Part shown: piece after piece, positions 11,412 through 23,264 of the stretch
Position numbering within the stretch: position 1 is the first letter of the stretch
How the letters are laid out: each line of letters starts with the position of its first letter
Origin: Megascapheus bottae
Taxonomy: Eukaryota; Chordata; Mammalia; Rodentia; Geomyidae
DNA: 64,000 bases
Assembly (NCBI GenBank): GCA_024803745.1
Contig: JANJXV010000191.1
Location: forward strand, 1,845,138-1,909,137
Direction: 5' to 3'
The notes under the pieces: model-generated
Told to the model about the DNA's origin: nothing
The model's database searches: none
What the model saw: the letters and a program-made list of their open reading frames with translations, nothing else
Translations under genes and position numbers: made by a program

Positions 11412-12779
11412 TGTTTTTCTTGTCTACGTTGAGGGAAAGGGGTATTTCACAAGATGCAGAAGCGAAGATTTCAGAAGCAAATGCTGTGAGTGAATTAGCT
11501 CGTAAAAAGCATTTTTATTTTCTTTTATCTTTCTGCCAGTCTTGGGGCTTGAATTCAGGGCCTGAGCACTGTCCTCGGGTTTTCTCAAGTCTAGCCCTCT
11601 GCCACTTGAGCCACAGTGCCACATCTAGATTTTCTATCTATGTGGTACTGAGCAATCAAACCCAGATCTTCATGGATGCTAGGCAAGCACTCTACCACTA
11701 TGCCAAACTCTCAACCCTGACATAGTAATTATAAAGTCATCATCATCATCATCATCATATCCAAATATCCATTCTCCTACAAAGAATGAACACTTAACTG
11801 TGTCTAATGCTTTTTTTTAATTACACTAATTCTTCTGTGTTTTTCCCTCTTGCATTTTTTACACATGACTGCAAAGCTAATCATCAGGAAAAATTGATTA
11901 GGATACAGAAACCTAATAATATCCTAGTAGATTGACGTCAAAAATATGTGCAAGATGCCCTGTGTGTTTGACCTAGTGGGAGAGTCCTTGGCTACCAAGC
12001 AGTAAGCCTCAGGTTTGATTCCTCATTACCACATACATAGAAAACGCTGCAAGTGGTGCTGTGGCTCGGTGGGACAGCTAAAGCCTAAAGAAAGCCCAAG
12101 AACAATGTTCACACTCTGAGGTCAAGTCCCAAGACTAGGAAAAACAAAAAAAATTCGACAAGGGGCAAAATGCAGGCAGAGAAGGCACTGTGAAGCAAAT
12201 GTTTTGTAAAGGATGAGGGCAATATTGACCCTTAAGTTTGGATCTTACCTAAGAAAGGCTCCTTGAGCCTGAGACCAGACTGGTAGTTGGGCCTAGTGGA
12301 AGACATTGGGATTGGACAAATAAGGTGTGCTGTATACTACATCCACATGTATATTGTGAGACTGGAGGAGAGATTCAGCCTCCAGTATGTCTTTGATGAG
12401 GTCCTTTGTGAGCAAGGATCTTTGGTCATTGGGCCCTGAAAAGTGACCCTGCCTCCCTCACAATGGAACAGAATATGGAACCCTGGTAACCAAGCCACTG
12501 TAACTAACAACCAGCTCAAGCCAGCTCACTTGGCCTGTGGCTCAGGAGGAAGAAAGATGTTGCTGTGCTGTTGCCAAAGGTCAGGAAACTCGAGTCTCAG
12601 GCATGGAAGTTGTGGATGTCTTACTCGAAGATGTACATGCTAGATCATTGCCAAGCCACAAATCCAGTATAACAGAACTTTCTCTAAGAAGAAGGCCAGG
12701 AAAATCCAGGGCAACCAGATGAGGTAAATTTCTAAGAAGAAATGTATTTGACCCCATCATCCTCCCCAAACACTACAAC
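11412..12779 (+). repeat. Array spacer B: RalGDS-like locus fragment with two SINEs
   Basis: Second copy of the 1.37 kb spacer, nearly identical to 3991-5356. SINEs lie at about 11526-11727 (minus) and 11956-12149 (plus). The (CAT)n run after the first SINE is slightly longer than in spacer A. The exon-like frame ends at a GTAAAT donor-like site after 12723. A small difference near 12395 (GATGAGGTCC) changes the minus-strand reading relative to the other spacers. Confidence 0.75.
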
Positions 12780-15064
12780 TTTCTTTTTTTTCATTTTTTA
12801 TTGTAATTAGTAAAAGGGTTAGGTGATATTTGCCAGATAGAAGGTGCATTAATTCACATACATTGATACCCTTTCACATGTCTTGGTACACATTTCCCTC
12901 CAACCCCACACCCCCACCCGTCTTGGTTTTCCCCCCTTCCCTATCAAATTTCAAATATCCAAATACAAATATATTCAATATATCAGATAACAAAGTGAGA
13001 TACTATACCAATATGGGATAACCAAGGGACAGCAAGCGAGATGAGAGACAACATAGTACATTAAGGACAACAATCATTCATTATATGGCTTTTGTGTCAA
13101 TATCCTGGAGGTCCTTTCAATTAGCTTCACATTATATGGCCTTATATATGGCCTTTTGCTCTATTCACAATCTCTGCTAGTAGAGCCCAAGGTTTCTACT
13201 GATTATGACGAATGAGGGAAACCACTGAGCCTAAGTTCCTTTGAGTCTGGCTTACTTCACTTAATATGATTTGTTCTAAGTCTTTCCATTTCCTAACAAA
13301 TGGGGCGATGTCATTCTTTCTGACAGCAGCATAGAATTCCATTGTGTACAAATACCACAACTTGTTGATCCACTCATCAACTGAGGGACATCTGGGTTGG
13401 TTCCATATCTTTGCTATGGTGAATAGTGCTGCAATGAACATTGTTGTGCTAGTGGGTTTAGTATGCCCTTGTTTCTGGATTGTTGGGTAAATGCCAAGTA
13501 CTAGAATTGCTGGGTCATAGGGGAGTTGTATGTTTAGCGTTTTGAGGCACTGCCGCACTGCTTTCCATAGTGGTTGAACGAGTTTGCACTCCCACCAACA
13601 GTGTAGTAGTGATCCCTCCTGACCACATCCCCTCCAGCATCTGTTGTCATTCGTTTTCCTGATCCTGGCCATTCTAACTGGAGTTAGGTGTAATCTTAGA
13701 CTTGTTTTGATTTGCATTTCTTTTATGACCAGAGATGTTGAGCATTTCTTCATGTGTCTATAGGCCATTTTTGTTTCTTCTTCAGAGAAGACTCTCTTTA
13801 AGTCTTTGGCCCATTTTGTAATGGGATGGGTGTTACTTTGGAGGTTAGTTTTGGAGTGATTCAATTTTTTGAGTTGTTGATATATTTTAGATATGAGGCC
13901 TTGTTCCGTTGTTTGGGTGGTGAAGATCTTCTCCCCCTCTGTAGGCTTCCTGATTAGTTTACTAGCTATGTCCGTTGCCATACAAAAGCTCTGCAGTTTA
14001 ATGCAGTCCCACTTATCCAGCCTTTCTCTGATTTGTTGTGATTCTTGGTCCTTATTAAGAAAGTTTCGACCTGTACCAAGGAGGCCTAGTGTATCTCCTA
14101 TTCCTTCCTGTAAACTTTTCAGTGTGTCAGCTTTTACCTCCACGTCTTTGATCCATTTGGAGTTAATTCTAGTGCAAGGTGACAAAGAAGGATCCAACTT
14201 TAGTTTTCTGCAGGTGTTTAACCAGTTCTGCCAGCACAACTTGTTGAAGAGGCTATCTTTCTTCCATTCTATTTTTTTGGCTCCCTGGTCAAAGATTAGG
14301 TTGCCATAGGTCTGTGGTTTAATATCTGGGTCCGCAGTTCTACTCCATTGGACTTCAGGCCTGTTCTTGTGCCAGTACCAAGCTGTTTTGAGAATTATAG
14401 CTCTGTAATAGAGCCTTAAGTTTGGAATTGAAATTCCTCCAGCGCTGTTCTTTCTGCTAAGAAGTGTTTTTGCTATACGGGGTCTTTTATTATTCCATAT
14501 GAAATTTTGAATTGCCTCTTCTATGTCTTTAAAGAATGACATTGGGATGTTGATGGGTATTACATTGAATTCGTAGATAGCCCTTGGCAAGATTGTCATT
14601 TTTACAATGTTGATTCTTCCAATCCAGGAGCATGGGAGGTTTTTCCATTTCCTTAGTTTTGCTTTTATTTCCTTTTTTGTGGTTTTAAAGTTTTCATCTA
14701 AACGGTCCTTTACATTCTTAGTTAAGCTAATTGCTAGGTACTTTATTTTCTTTGAGGCTATTGTGAAAGGATTTTCTTTCCTGATTATTGCCTCGTTCCT
14801 CTCAGTGTTGGCGTAAAGTAAGGTAGTTGATTTGTGAGGGTTCATTTTATGGCCTGTTACCCTTCCAAATCTTTGAATCAGCTCAAGGAGCTTGGAGTAG
14901 AGTCTATAGGATTCTTTAAATACAGAATCATGTCATCGGCAAAGAGGGATAGTTTTATTTCCTCTTTCCCTACTTGGATCCCCTTTATGCTTGCTTCTTG
15001 CCTTATTGCACTGCCTAGGAATTCTAGTACTATGTTAAAAAGGAGTGGAGGGAGTGAGCATCCT
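12780..15064 (-). mobile_element. L1 retrotransposon, array unit C (5' truncated at array edge)
   Basis: Contains the A-rich tail, the 3'UTR and the C-terminal half of ORF2. It then ends within the RT coding region near 15064, at the point equivalent to about 7642 in unit B. Beyond that lies unrelated sequence. It carries several private changes and also some bases typical of units F/G (for example the GCTTGCTTCTTGCC version near 14990). Confidence 0.93.
13196..15064 (-). pseudogene. L1 ORF2 C-terminal half, unit C
   Basis: Open for 549 residues from 14845 to 13196, covering the region after FADD through the Cys-rich motif ([18 protein letters not shown]) to the normal stop. Upstream, one G is missing near 14895 (CTTGGAGTAG instead of CTTGGGAGTAG), which breaks the frame. 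The copy is then lost at the array edge. The first Met at 14845 comes from an Ile codon and is not a real start. Confidence 0.9.
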
Positions 15065-16340
15065 GAATGCTACCCCCTAGTACTTTAATGCAAAGCTTTG
15101 GGCTGTGGCATTTTAAGCACAATTCAACGCTCTGTTTTTTGCTGGTTAATTAGAGGTAAAAATCTTATGGAATGTATTGCGTGGCTGATTTTGTACTGGA
15201 ATCCTCAGTTCTCAGCTTATCTTGAGTAGCTAGGATTACAGTACTTTTACAACGTGTATGCTCATACACATTGCTTCTGATCCAAACACTCATTGTTCAA
15301 TTTAACTAACAAGATGTGAGGAACGATGATTGACTGTAATTTACTAGATGGGATTCTAGTGAGTATATATTTCCACTTCCACTCTGAAGCCAGGGAAATG
15401 TTTCTGGTACATGTTTCAACTATCTCCCAAAGAGGAAATAATATGTGAGTACGTTTGGTAGTATTTCAGATAGGAAATGGACTTTGGTGTTTGGAACCTG
15501 TTGGGCAGAGTGTATCAGCTGGGCTGTGATAACAGAGATGATGTTACAGACAGTAATATCTTCATCCCAGACAGACTTAATCCAGATCCTTGGATTTCAG
15601 GCCTTGAGTAGATAGAATTACAAGTGTGAGCTGCCAACACCACCTGGTTCATTTTGGAAACCTTAATTGCTTCTCCTTTCTTCCTTTCCTTTTTTGGAAG
15701 ATTGATCTAAGCTGGCTGATTGTGCATCACAATGAAGTGATTGGCCTCAGGAATTGCAAATATTTGTTTCATCAGCACGGAATGAATGAAGTTGATCTAA
15801 ACCCAATAGTATTTTCCTTCTGATAAATAGGGAACTTACTTATATCATTTTTCCTTGCCTTTGCTTTCCCAAAGCAAGCAACATGTTTCTTAAAAACTAT
15901 ACTTCATGAGAATATTATTATTAGAAGCTATCTTCTGCACACTTCAGAATAGTCCTTGCATTTATAAACTTATATTACAATATTAGGTAGAAGAATGGTG
16001 ACTGTTAGTTTCATAACTACTTCATATGTTTTACTCTTTAAGGCTCATTAAGTCAAGAAGGGATTAAATACATTTGTATAATAGTAGAACATAGCTCCTG
16101 CTGATTTGATGTGTGTGCAGATGATACACAGATTTATTAGGATTACTCAAAAGTTTTCTTCAAATTTTCAGTAGTAGACTGCTATGCTAACTGGTAGGTG
16201 ATAGTAATGATGCTGAAATTCTATGAATCAGCTATGAAGCAGAATTTCAGGGGAGAGTATTTGCTAGGGACTTAATTTCTAAGATGCATATGAAGAATAT
16301 TGAACTATAACACCAAATGATGGAGGACTCAGCGTCACAT
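15065..16340. other. Unassigned sequence with SINE scraps
   Basis: Unique-looking AT-rich DNA beyond the array edge. I recognise only minus-strand B1-dID-like fragments at about 15135-15250 (ending in the CTAGGATTACAG block) and about 15540-15650. No coding exon or RNA gene is evident; the 65-residue frame at 15626-15823 overlaps SINE sequence. Confidence 0.5.
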
Positions 16341-16344
16341 TTTG

Positions 16345-16570
16345 TTGTTTTATGCAAGTCTTGGGACTTGAACCCAGGGCCTGGGAACTGTCCTTAAAAG
16401 TTTTTTTTTGCTTCAGGCTAGTGTTCTACCACTTTATCCACAGCTCCACTTCCAGATTTTTGGTAATGAACTGTAAATCAGAATATCATGCAATTTGTTT
16501 GGGCTGGATAAAACCCTGATTCTGTGTAGATAGGATTCCAAGTGTGAGCGCACAGAGCCTGGCTAGTATC
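16345..16570 (-). repeat. ID-like and B1-like SINE fragments
   Basis: Minus-strand SINE remnants. GGGACTTGAACCCAGGGCCT marks the tRNA/ID-like part, followed by a B1-like end with AGTGTGAGCGCACAGAGCC. The two may be halves of one decayed dimeric SINE. Confidence 0.7.
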
Positions 16571-16589
16571 ATTCATCATTCAAGTCATG

Positions 16590-16805
16590 GGACTGCAATT
16601 CTGCACCTGGGTCTTGTCACTGAGCTTTTCAGCTCAAGACTACTGCCCTATCCCTTGAGCCATAGGGCCACTTCTGGGTTTCTGGTGGTTAATTGGAGAT
16701 AAGAGTCACATGGACTTCAGTGCTCAGGCTGACTTTGAACTGCTATCCTTGGATCCCAGCCTCTTGAGTAGCTACATTTACAAGTGTGAGCCACCATACC
16801 CGGCT
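16590..16805 (-). repeat. B1-dID-like dimeric SINE
   Basis: Nearly complete minus-strand dimeric SINE: an ID-like half (GCTTTTCAGCTCAAGACTAC, CCTTGAGCCATAGGGCCAC) followed by a 7SL/B1-like half ending in GTGAGCCACCATACCCGGCT. Confidence 0.8.
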
Positions 16806-16808
16806 AAA

Positions 16809-17100
16809 TTATTTTTTAAATTAATTTATTTTGTTAAGTCAATATATAGTTGGCATACGGTTACATAAGTAATGAACATATTTCTTAAGAACATTGTTAT
16901 CCCCTCCCTCATTTTTCTCTGTTTTCCTACCCTCAGCCCCCTCTCCACCCAGATTGTTCAGTTCATTTCCGTTTAGTGTCTTCCAAGTATCACTGTTCAA
17001 ATGGTTCACCCTTTTTCCTTCGTTTTTTTTACTATTTTATTATACCCTCTCCATTCCCCAAATCACATAAACCTATGTACAAGACACAGGGTACCCGAAT
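16809..17100 (-). repeat. Dispersed repeat resembling an L1/LTR 3' region
   Basis: The block with GGTTACATAAGTAATGAAC and ATTGTTATCCCCTCCCTCAT is clearly related to 23500-23640, so it is a dispersed repeat. The C-rich block after TTGTTA resembles L1 3'UTR ends but does not match the array L1. Class uncertain. Confidence 0.45.
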
Positions 17101-17229
17101 TCAACACAGTGACTACAGAGAATAAAACTAAAGGGAAAAAGAAGAAAAGAGGTAAAAAGCAAAGAAAATGAAAGAACATCATACAGTACCTTAGAAGCAA
17201 CAACACTGAAAAAACAAAACATAAACCTT

Positions 17230-17375
17230 GGGCTGAAAATGAAGCTTGCCTAGCATGTATGAAACCCTGGATTCCATTCCTCAGCACCACATAAACAAAA
17301 AACTGGAAGTGCCACTGTGACTCAGCTGGTAGATTTCTTACGTTCAGCACAGAGTGTCTCCAAGTGACAAAAATC
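17230..17375 (+). repeat. ID-like SINE
   Basis: Plus-strand tRNA-derived SINE: TTGCCTAGCATGTATGAAAC, then CTCAGCACCACATAAAC, then a second ID-like part and an A-rich end. Confidence 0.7.
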
Positions 17376-17454
17376 TGTCACATTTAAGTCAGGCTTCAAA
17401 ACTTTCCTAGGAACCAGTTATGTGATTTGGAATAAAGTCCAGTTTTCAAAAAAT

Positions 17455-17705
17455 CACTAGCCAGGCGCTGGAGGGTCATAATTGTCATTCTACTAGCCAG
17501 GGAGAAGGTGAGTCAAAGCCTTTGCAAGCAAATAAAATGAAAACAAAAAAAACTGTAAGAATCTACTCTCCACTTATCCACCCAAAAACTAAGTGGAGTT
17601 GTGGCTAAAACTGGTACAGCATTAGCCTTGAGGAAAAAGAACTAAGAGACCTTGCCCAGGTCCAAAGTTCAACCTCCCCACCAAGAAACAAAAAAAAGGA
17701 GTCCA
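17455..17705 (+). repeat. Diverged B1-dID-like SINE
   Basis: Plus-strand copy starting AGCCAGGCGCTGGAGGG and ending with an ID-like tail (GCATTAGCCTTGAGG) and A-rich runs. Internal A-rich sequence separates the halves. Confidence 0.6.
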
Positions 17706-18504
17706 GATACCTTAGTTTAAAAAGTATATCTGTATATCTTAGTAGATTTTTCTGATCTTTCCTCATTCATCTGATGGAACCACATAATCTTGATCCTGAT
17801 CTGACTAAGAGCCTGCATTGTGCTTAATAAATTCATTCCACATATTCCAGTAGAATCTGGACAGCTCACAGCCACTTACCAATGCTTTATTCTACGTTTA
17901 GGCCAGTATGTCTTCATACCATCTACACAGTCAGCTATATCATCTTTCCAGAAGTATCATTGAGTGTAGAACACTCAGAAATAAAATAATTGCATAAAGA
18001 TGTAATAAAAACCCTTGATTCATTAAGAAAATTTCTGTACCACTTAGAGCAAGTACATTAGTGGTATTTACCTCTAGCCTCTTTTTTAAAAAATTTATTA
18101 ACATTGAATTTTACATCATATTTCAAATGTCATGTTTAACCAACAAGTATTCAAGAAGGGAATCGCTATACAATCACTGGCACATAGATTTTAGAATATA
18201 GGAAAATTAAGCTGAGTCTTTGTATGTCATAGATACAGATTAATCTATAATAAAACACATGTCTATAGAGTGTATAGTCTATCCTAGATTTTTATGTCTA
18301 TGTAGTTATGTTTATATCTCCAAAATTATGTCCAGAACTTTGGGTATCAACTATTCAATCATCGCTCTACTACTGTTCGATATTAATATCCATATATTAA
18401 GGATATCATGTACCTTTTGTTCCTTGGTCTTGACTTATCTCACTCAACAGGATTCACTCTAATTTCATCCACTATCCCAAAAATGCCATTATTATTTTTT
18501 TCTG
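17706..18504. other. Unassigned, with possible old L1 3' end
   Basis: AT-rich sequence with no gene seen. From about 18380, a stretch (CTTGACTTATCTCACTCAAC, then ATCCCAAAAATGCCATT) resembles the antisense end of L1 ORF2 in degenerate form, so this may be an old minus-strand L1 fragment. Confidence 0.4.
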
Positions 18505-19086
18505 TGCAGATCTTCTTTTTATGTATTTATATTTATTGTAATTTATAGAAGGGTTACATTATATTCACCAGATAGAAGGTGCATTACTTCTCAAACTTTG
18601 ATACCCCATGTAATTATATGGTCCCCATTTCCCTTCCCCTACCCCCATTCATGTTCATTTCCCCCCTTCCCTATCCAATTTCAAATAACCAATTAGGCAC
18701 ATATGAAATATATCAGAAAACAAGGTGAAATAATGTAACAATATGATATAACCAAGGGATAGCAAAAGAGATAAGAGATCACATAGTTCATTAAGAACAA
18801 CAATCACTCATTATATGAGTTTTGTTTCTTTATCTTGGAGGTCCTTACATTTAGTGTCATACTATTTGTCACGATGTCTCTAGATTTTGTTCTATTGTAA
18901 ATCTCTGGTAGCAGAGCCCAAGGTTTCTACTGAATTTGACAAATGAGGGAGACTCTTGGGCCTATGTTCCTTTGAGTTTGGCTTACTTCAGTTAATATGA
19001 TTTTTTTTCCTTTTCATCCACTTCCCCGAGAATGCCATTATTTTATCTTGTCGGTTGGCTATATATCATTCCATTGTGTGTGTGTG

Positions 19087-19134
<48 letters not shown>

Positions 19135-19190
19135 TGTGTGTGTGCGTGTATCACATTTTTTGTAGTAGGGCATCTGGTGGTTTCCATCAT
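18505..19190 (-). mobile_element. Old 5'-truncated L1 fragment
   Basis: Minus-strand L1 3' end. AGATAGAAGGTGCATTA and GATACCCCATG correspond to the 3'UTR of array unit B (5414 onward), and AGCCCAAGGTTTCTACTGA matches its ORF2 stop region. It differs from the array copies at many positions and is interrupted by the TG repeat at 19071-19147. Confidence 0.8.
19071..19147 (+). repeat. (TG)n microsatellite
   Basis: About 75 bases of TG with a few TC/GC interruptions. It sits inside L1 sequence, growing from the TTGTGTA motif present in the L1 ORF2 end. Confidence 0.95.
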
Positions 19191-19207
19191 CCAACCTCAT
19201 TTTCTAC

Positions 19208-20352
19208 AGATATTTTTATAGTCTCTTTTTTATTTTCAGGGTAATGTATAGAGGGGTTACGATTACATTTACAGGTAGTGGACTGCATTACTTCTCACAC
19301 ATTTATTCCACTCCACATGTTTTTGTCCCCAGTTCCCTCTCCCCTCCCCTTCCCAATCATCTTGTTTCCCCCCTTCCCTTTCCTATTTGACATAAACAAA
19401 TAAACATATATACAATATGCCAGGGAAAAATCAGATACAGTAACAATCTGACATTAACCAAAGGGCAAAATAAGAGATGAGAAATAACATAGTAGATTAA
19501 GGACAAAAATCACACAAGATTAAGAGCAACGATGACACAAGATATAGCTCTTGTTCCCATATCCTAGAGATCCTTTCATTTAGCCTCATCCTATATGACC
19601 TTATATACCTAGGTTTTTGAGTTATTGTAATCCTCTGCTAGGAGAGTCCTAGATGTGAACTAATTATAACAAATGAGGGAAACCATTGAGCTTATGTTTC
19701 TTTGGGTCTGGCTGCTTCACTTAATATGAATTTTTCCAAGTCTTTCCATTTCCTTACAAATGGGGCGATGTCATTCCTTCTGATGGCAGCATAGCATTCC
19801 ATTGTGTATAAGTACCACATCTTCTTGATTCAGTCATCTACTGAGTGGCATCTGGGTTGGTTTCATATCTTTGCTATGGTAAATAGTGCTGCAATGAGCA
19901 TCATTGTGGTAGTGGCTTTAGTATGTCCTTTTTTCTGGACAATTGGGTAGATGCCAAGTAGTGGATTTGCTGGATCATAGGGGAGCTCTATGTTCAGTCT
20001 TTTGAGGAACCACCACACTGCTTTCCCTAGTGGTTGAACGAGTTTACACTCACACCAACAGTGTAGGTGTGATCCCACCTGGTCACTTCCCCACCAGTAT
20101 CTCTTATTAGATTTTTTGATAATGGCCATTCTGACTGGAGTCAGGTGGAATCTCAAAGTTGTTTTGATTTTCATTTCCCTTATTGCTAGAGATATGGAGC
20201 ATTTCTTCATGTGTCTAAAGCCCATTTTAATTTTTTCTTCAGAGAATACTCTTTTAAGTCTTTAGCCCACCTTTTAATAGGATGGTTGTTTCTTTGAAGA
20301 TTTGTTTGGGAGAGATTCATTTTTTTCAGCTATAGATATATTTTAGATAACT
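19208..20352 (-). mobile_element. Old 5'-truncated L1 fragment with ORF2 C-terminus
   Basis: A second, separate minus-strand L1 3' end of about 1.1 kb. It has an A-rich end at about 19208-19245, the 3'UTR, and ORF2 sequence up to the region equivalent to about 6470 in unit B. A 120-residue open piece (20225-19863) keeps the Cys-rich motif in altered form (YWWGSDQVGSHLHCWCEC; the second Cys is lost). It is diverged from the array L1 and long inactive. Confidence 0.85.
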
Positions 20353-20384
20353 ACATATATTTTTGTAGAAAAAAGAATGGAAGC

Positions 20385-20735
20385 CATCATGCTGGCTCAC
20401 AACTTAATTTCAGCTACTTAGGAGGCTCAGGGCTTAGGATCACAGGTCAAAGCCAACCAGGGCCCTACAGTGTGTGAGATCAAACTCTGTGAACATACAA
20501 TGACTCTAAGAGGAATCTCACTGCCTGGGAATGTAGCCTAATGGTAGAGTGCTCACCTAGAATGCATGAAGACCTAGGTTCTATTCACCAGTACCGCATA
20601 TTCAGAAAAAAGCTAGAAGTGGCGCTGTGTTTCAAGAGGCAGAGCACTCACCTTGGGCAAGCGAGTCCAATGAAAATGTCTAGGCCCTGAGTCCAAGCCG
20701 TAGGACTGGCAAAAAGAAAAAAAAGAGCAATCTTA
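20385..20735 (+). repeat. B1-like SINE followed by IDL-like SINE
   Basis: B1-like monomer at about 20385-20520 (AGCTACTTAGGAGGCTCAGG), then an ID-type SINE at about 20527-20735. The latter has a pol III box A-like ATGGTAGAGTGC, a box B-like GGTTCTATTC, and an A-rich tail after GACTGGCAAAAAG. Confidence 0.8.
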
Positions 20736-20829
20736 CTTAAGTAACAAGGAATGTACCCTATATTTATACAGACTGAAAAATTCATTAAGAAATTAGAAAA
20801 TATGTATAAAGTGCATAATTTCTTTTGTG

Positions 20830-20920
20830 TGTTGGCACTGGGTCTTCAACTGAGTGCTTCAGCTCTATCCCTGACCTTTTCTGCTCAAGGCTAGCACTCT
20901 ACCAATGCAGCCCCAAATCA
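20830..20920 (-). repeat. ID-like SINE fragment
   Basis: Minus-strand piece with CTGCTCAAGGCTAGCACTCT. The 5' part is missing. Confidence 0.65.
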
Positions 20921-21119
20921 ACTATCTTCAATTGAGATATAAGCGATGAATATTTCAGGGTGCTTCATGAAAAACATTTTTATAAATTGAAACTTTCAAC
21001 ACAGTCTTATTTTAGTATGAATGTTGAGATGGGAATAGACAGAAAAAGTGAAATGTTTCCTGATCGCCATAGAGAAGAGACTCAGCAGACTGCAGGCTTC
21101 TTTGTGAGTTTTGTTTGCT

Positions 21120-21338
21120 TGTTTGATTTTTGTCAATTGTGGGGCTTGAACTCTGGGCCTGGGCACTGTCCCTGAGCTCTTCAGCTCAAGGCTAGTGCTT
21201 TAATCTGTGAGCCACAGTGCCACTTCTGGTTTTTCTGGCAGTTAACTGGGTACTTTGGCTGGCTTTAAACTTTGATTCTCAGATCTTAGCCTCCTGAGTA
21301 GCTAAGATTATAGGTGTGAGGTACCATCACCAGGCTGC
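21120..21338 (-). repeat. B1-dID-like dimeric SINE
   Basis: Complete-looking minus-strand copy: GGGGCTTGAACTCTGGGCCT, CTTCAGCTCAAGGCTAGTGC, then the B1-like half ending GGTGTGAGGTACCATCACC. The 71-residue frame overlapping it is SINE-derived. Confidence 0.85.
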
Positions 21339-21689
21339 TGCTCTGTTACTATGCAGGTTCTGGATCAAGAACTTCAAGTTCTTACTTCAATTTTTTCTTC
21401 TCTTGCCTGAAACTCTGCCATTTCAACGAAGCCCCAGTTCCTGGTCTTTGTTGGTTAATGAGAGATATTATGATTTTCTAATATTCAGAGGAATGATTAT
21501 AAAACCCAGCATTTTACTTACTTGAATAAATTAAGAGACAGGACCTAGTGAGATGGAAAACAATTTTTTTTCAAGTTGCTATCCTGTTCTAATGCATAAG
21601 TCTGGCTATTTTGCTTACACACAAATATGTATTTTACCAATTTCTACTCTATTTTTGCTTAGCTTAAAACCACCACTGCCATTTCATAG

Positions 21690-21967
21690 ATTTTGTTGTT
21701 GTTGTTTGCGGTGCTTGAACTCTGTGCCTGGGCTGTTCCTCAGATCTTCAGTTCAATGCCAGTGCTCTACTACTTTTGATTTGGCCAGTCCTGGGCTTGA
21801 ACTCAGGGACTGAGCACTGTCCTTATATTTTCTCAAGGCTAGGGCTCTACCACTTCAGCCTCAGCACCACTTCCAGCATTTTTCTATGTATGTGATATTG
21901 AGGAATTGAACCCAGGTCTTCGTGCATGCTAGGCAAGCACTCTACCACTAGGCCAAACTCCCAGCCC
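21690..21967 (-). repeat. ID/IDL-like SINEs
   Basis: A fragment at about 21690-21775, then an IDL-like copy at about 21782-21967. The latter has GGGCTTGAACTCAGGGACTG, CTAGGCAAGCACTCTACCAC and CTAGGCCAAACTCCCAGCCC. Confidence 0.8.
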
Positions 21968-22014
21968 AAAATTATTCATCATTACTATTAGCTATCTTCT
22001 TTTTTTTATTATTG

Positions 22015-22225
22015 ATTCGTCATGTTGCTTGGACTTTGGGCCTGGACTGTCCCTGACCTCTTCAGCTCAAGGCTAGCGCTCTTCCTCTACAGCTCCATTT
22101 TTGGTTTCTGGTAGTTAATTGGTGATGTAAGTCTCACAAACATATGTGTCCAGGCTGGCTTTGGGCTTTGAACCAAGATCCTCCAATCTCAGCCTCCATA
22201 GTAGGTAGAATTACACGCTTCAGCC
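22015..22225 (-). repeat. B1-dID-like SINE
   Basis: Minus-strand dimeric SINE with CTCTTCAGCTCAAGGCTAGC and a B1-like second half (CAATCTCAGCCTCCATAGTA). It runs directly into the pyrimidine microsatellite. Confidence 0.75.
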
Positions 22226-22238
22226 AGCAGTGCCTGAC

Positions 22239-22403
22239 TGTTTGATGTCTCTGTCTCTGTCTCTCTGTCTGTCTGTCTCTGTCTGTCTGCCTGTCTGTCT
22301 CTCTGTCTCTCTGTCTCTCTCTCTGTCTCTGTCTCTCTCTCTGTCTCTCTCTCTCTCTATCTGTCTCTCTCTCTGTCTCTCTCTGTCTCTCTGTCTCTCT
22401 CTC

Positions 22404-22478
<75 letters not shown>
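22239..22478 (+). repeat. (TCTG)n/(TC)n microsatellite
   Basis: About 240 bases of polypyrimidine mixing TCTG and TC units, purest (TC)n toward the right end. The 106-residue Ser/Leu frame across it is an artefact of the repeat. Confidence 0.95.
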
Positions 22479-22484
22479 TTTGGT

Positions 22485-23125
22485 TGTAAGAGTTTAATTG
22501 TGCACCGGGGCAGTGTCCCTGGGCTCTTCAGCTCAAGGCTACAACTTTAAACACCTTGAGCCACAGTGTCACTTCTGGTTTTCTGGTGCTTAAGTGGAAG
22601 AAACAGTTTCATGCACTTTAGTGTCTGGCCTGGCTTTGAACTGTGATCCTCAGAACCCAACCTTCTGAGATCATTTCCAGCTTTTTTTGGTGTAAGTGGT
22701 ACAGAGTAATTGAACACAGGGCTTTGTGCATACTAGGCAAGCAAACTACCACTAGTGTGCACTCCAGCCTTAGATAAGGGCTTTCTTTTTCTTTTTCTTT
22801 TTTTCACTCATGGGGCTTGAACTCTGGGTCTGGATGTTTACCTTAAGCTCTTCAGCTCAAGGCAAGAGCTCTACCACTTGAGGCACATTGTCATTTTGAA
22901 TTTTCTGGATTACTTGGAAATAAGATTCTCACAGATTTTTATGCCTGGGCCGTCTTTGAACCTCGATCCTCCAGGGTAGCTAGGATTACCAGGGTGAGCC
23001 ACCAGTCACGGGCATTAAATTATTATTTTTTGCATGTCCTATGGCTTCAACTCATGGCCAGAGCACTATCCTAGGGCTTGCTCAAGGATAGCACTTTACT
23101 TCAGCCAGCCAACTCCCGGTCCAAA
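22485..23125 (-). repeat. Cluster of minus-strand B1-dID and ID SINEs
   Basis: Three or four abutting copies: a B1-dID-like SINE at about 22485-22670 (TCTTCAGCTCAAGGCTACAA), an ID-like end at about 22671-22770 (TACTAGGCAAGCAAACTACC), a B1-dID at about 22795-23015 (GGGGCTTGAACTCTGGGTCT) and an ID-like scrap at about 23025-23125. Confidence 0.75.
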
Positions 23126-23264
23126 TAGGCGACTCTTGAAGCTAGAATTACAGAGATCTGCCATAATACTGGCATGTTGTTATCTAAGTATATAATTTTT
23201 CTTCTATTTTTGATGGCTTTTCCTTAGTGTACATATTTCCTACATATTTTATGGAAAACTTCCT

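Larger units (their letters stand above)
1..15064 (-). repeat. Tandem array 1 of L1 + spacer units
   Basis: Three head-to-tail units with a period of about 7421 bases; for example the segment at 49-420 recurs at 7470-7841, and 2427-3427 at 9848-10848. Each unit is a minus-strand L1 of about 6.05 kb followed by about 1.37 kb of non-L1 sequence. Unit A runs 1-5356, B 5357-12779 and C 12780-15064. The window opens inside unit A's ORF2, so the array continues to the left. It stops abruptly near 15064, inside ORF2 of unit C, where identity to units B and G is lost within a few bases. Identity between A and B is very high, with only scattered single-base changes. Confidence 0.95.

Noticed and set aside
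17063..17350. 95-residue minus-strand frame
   Set aside because: Overlaps a dispersed repeat and an ID SINE, is hydrophobic low-complexity, and shows no domain.
20527..20600. tRNA-like sequence (box A and box B) as a possible tRNA gene
   Set aside because: Belongs to an ID-type SINE with an A-rich tail; no tRNA cloverleaf or anticodon arm is evident.
22230..22550. 106-residue Ser/Leu-rich frame
   Set aside because: Product of the TC/TCTG microsatellite.
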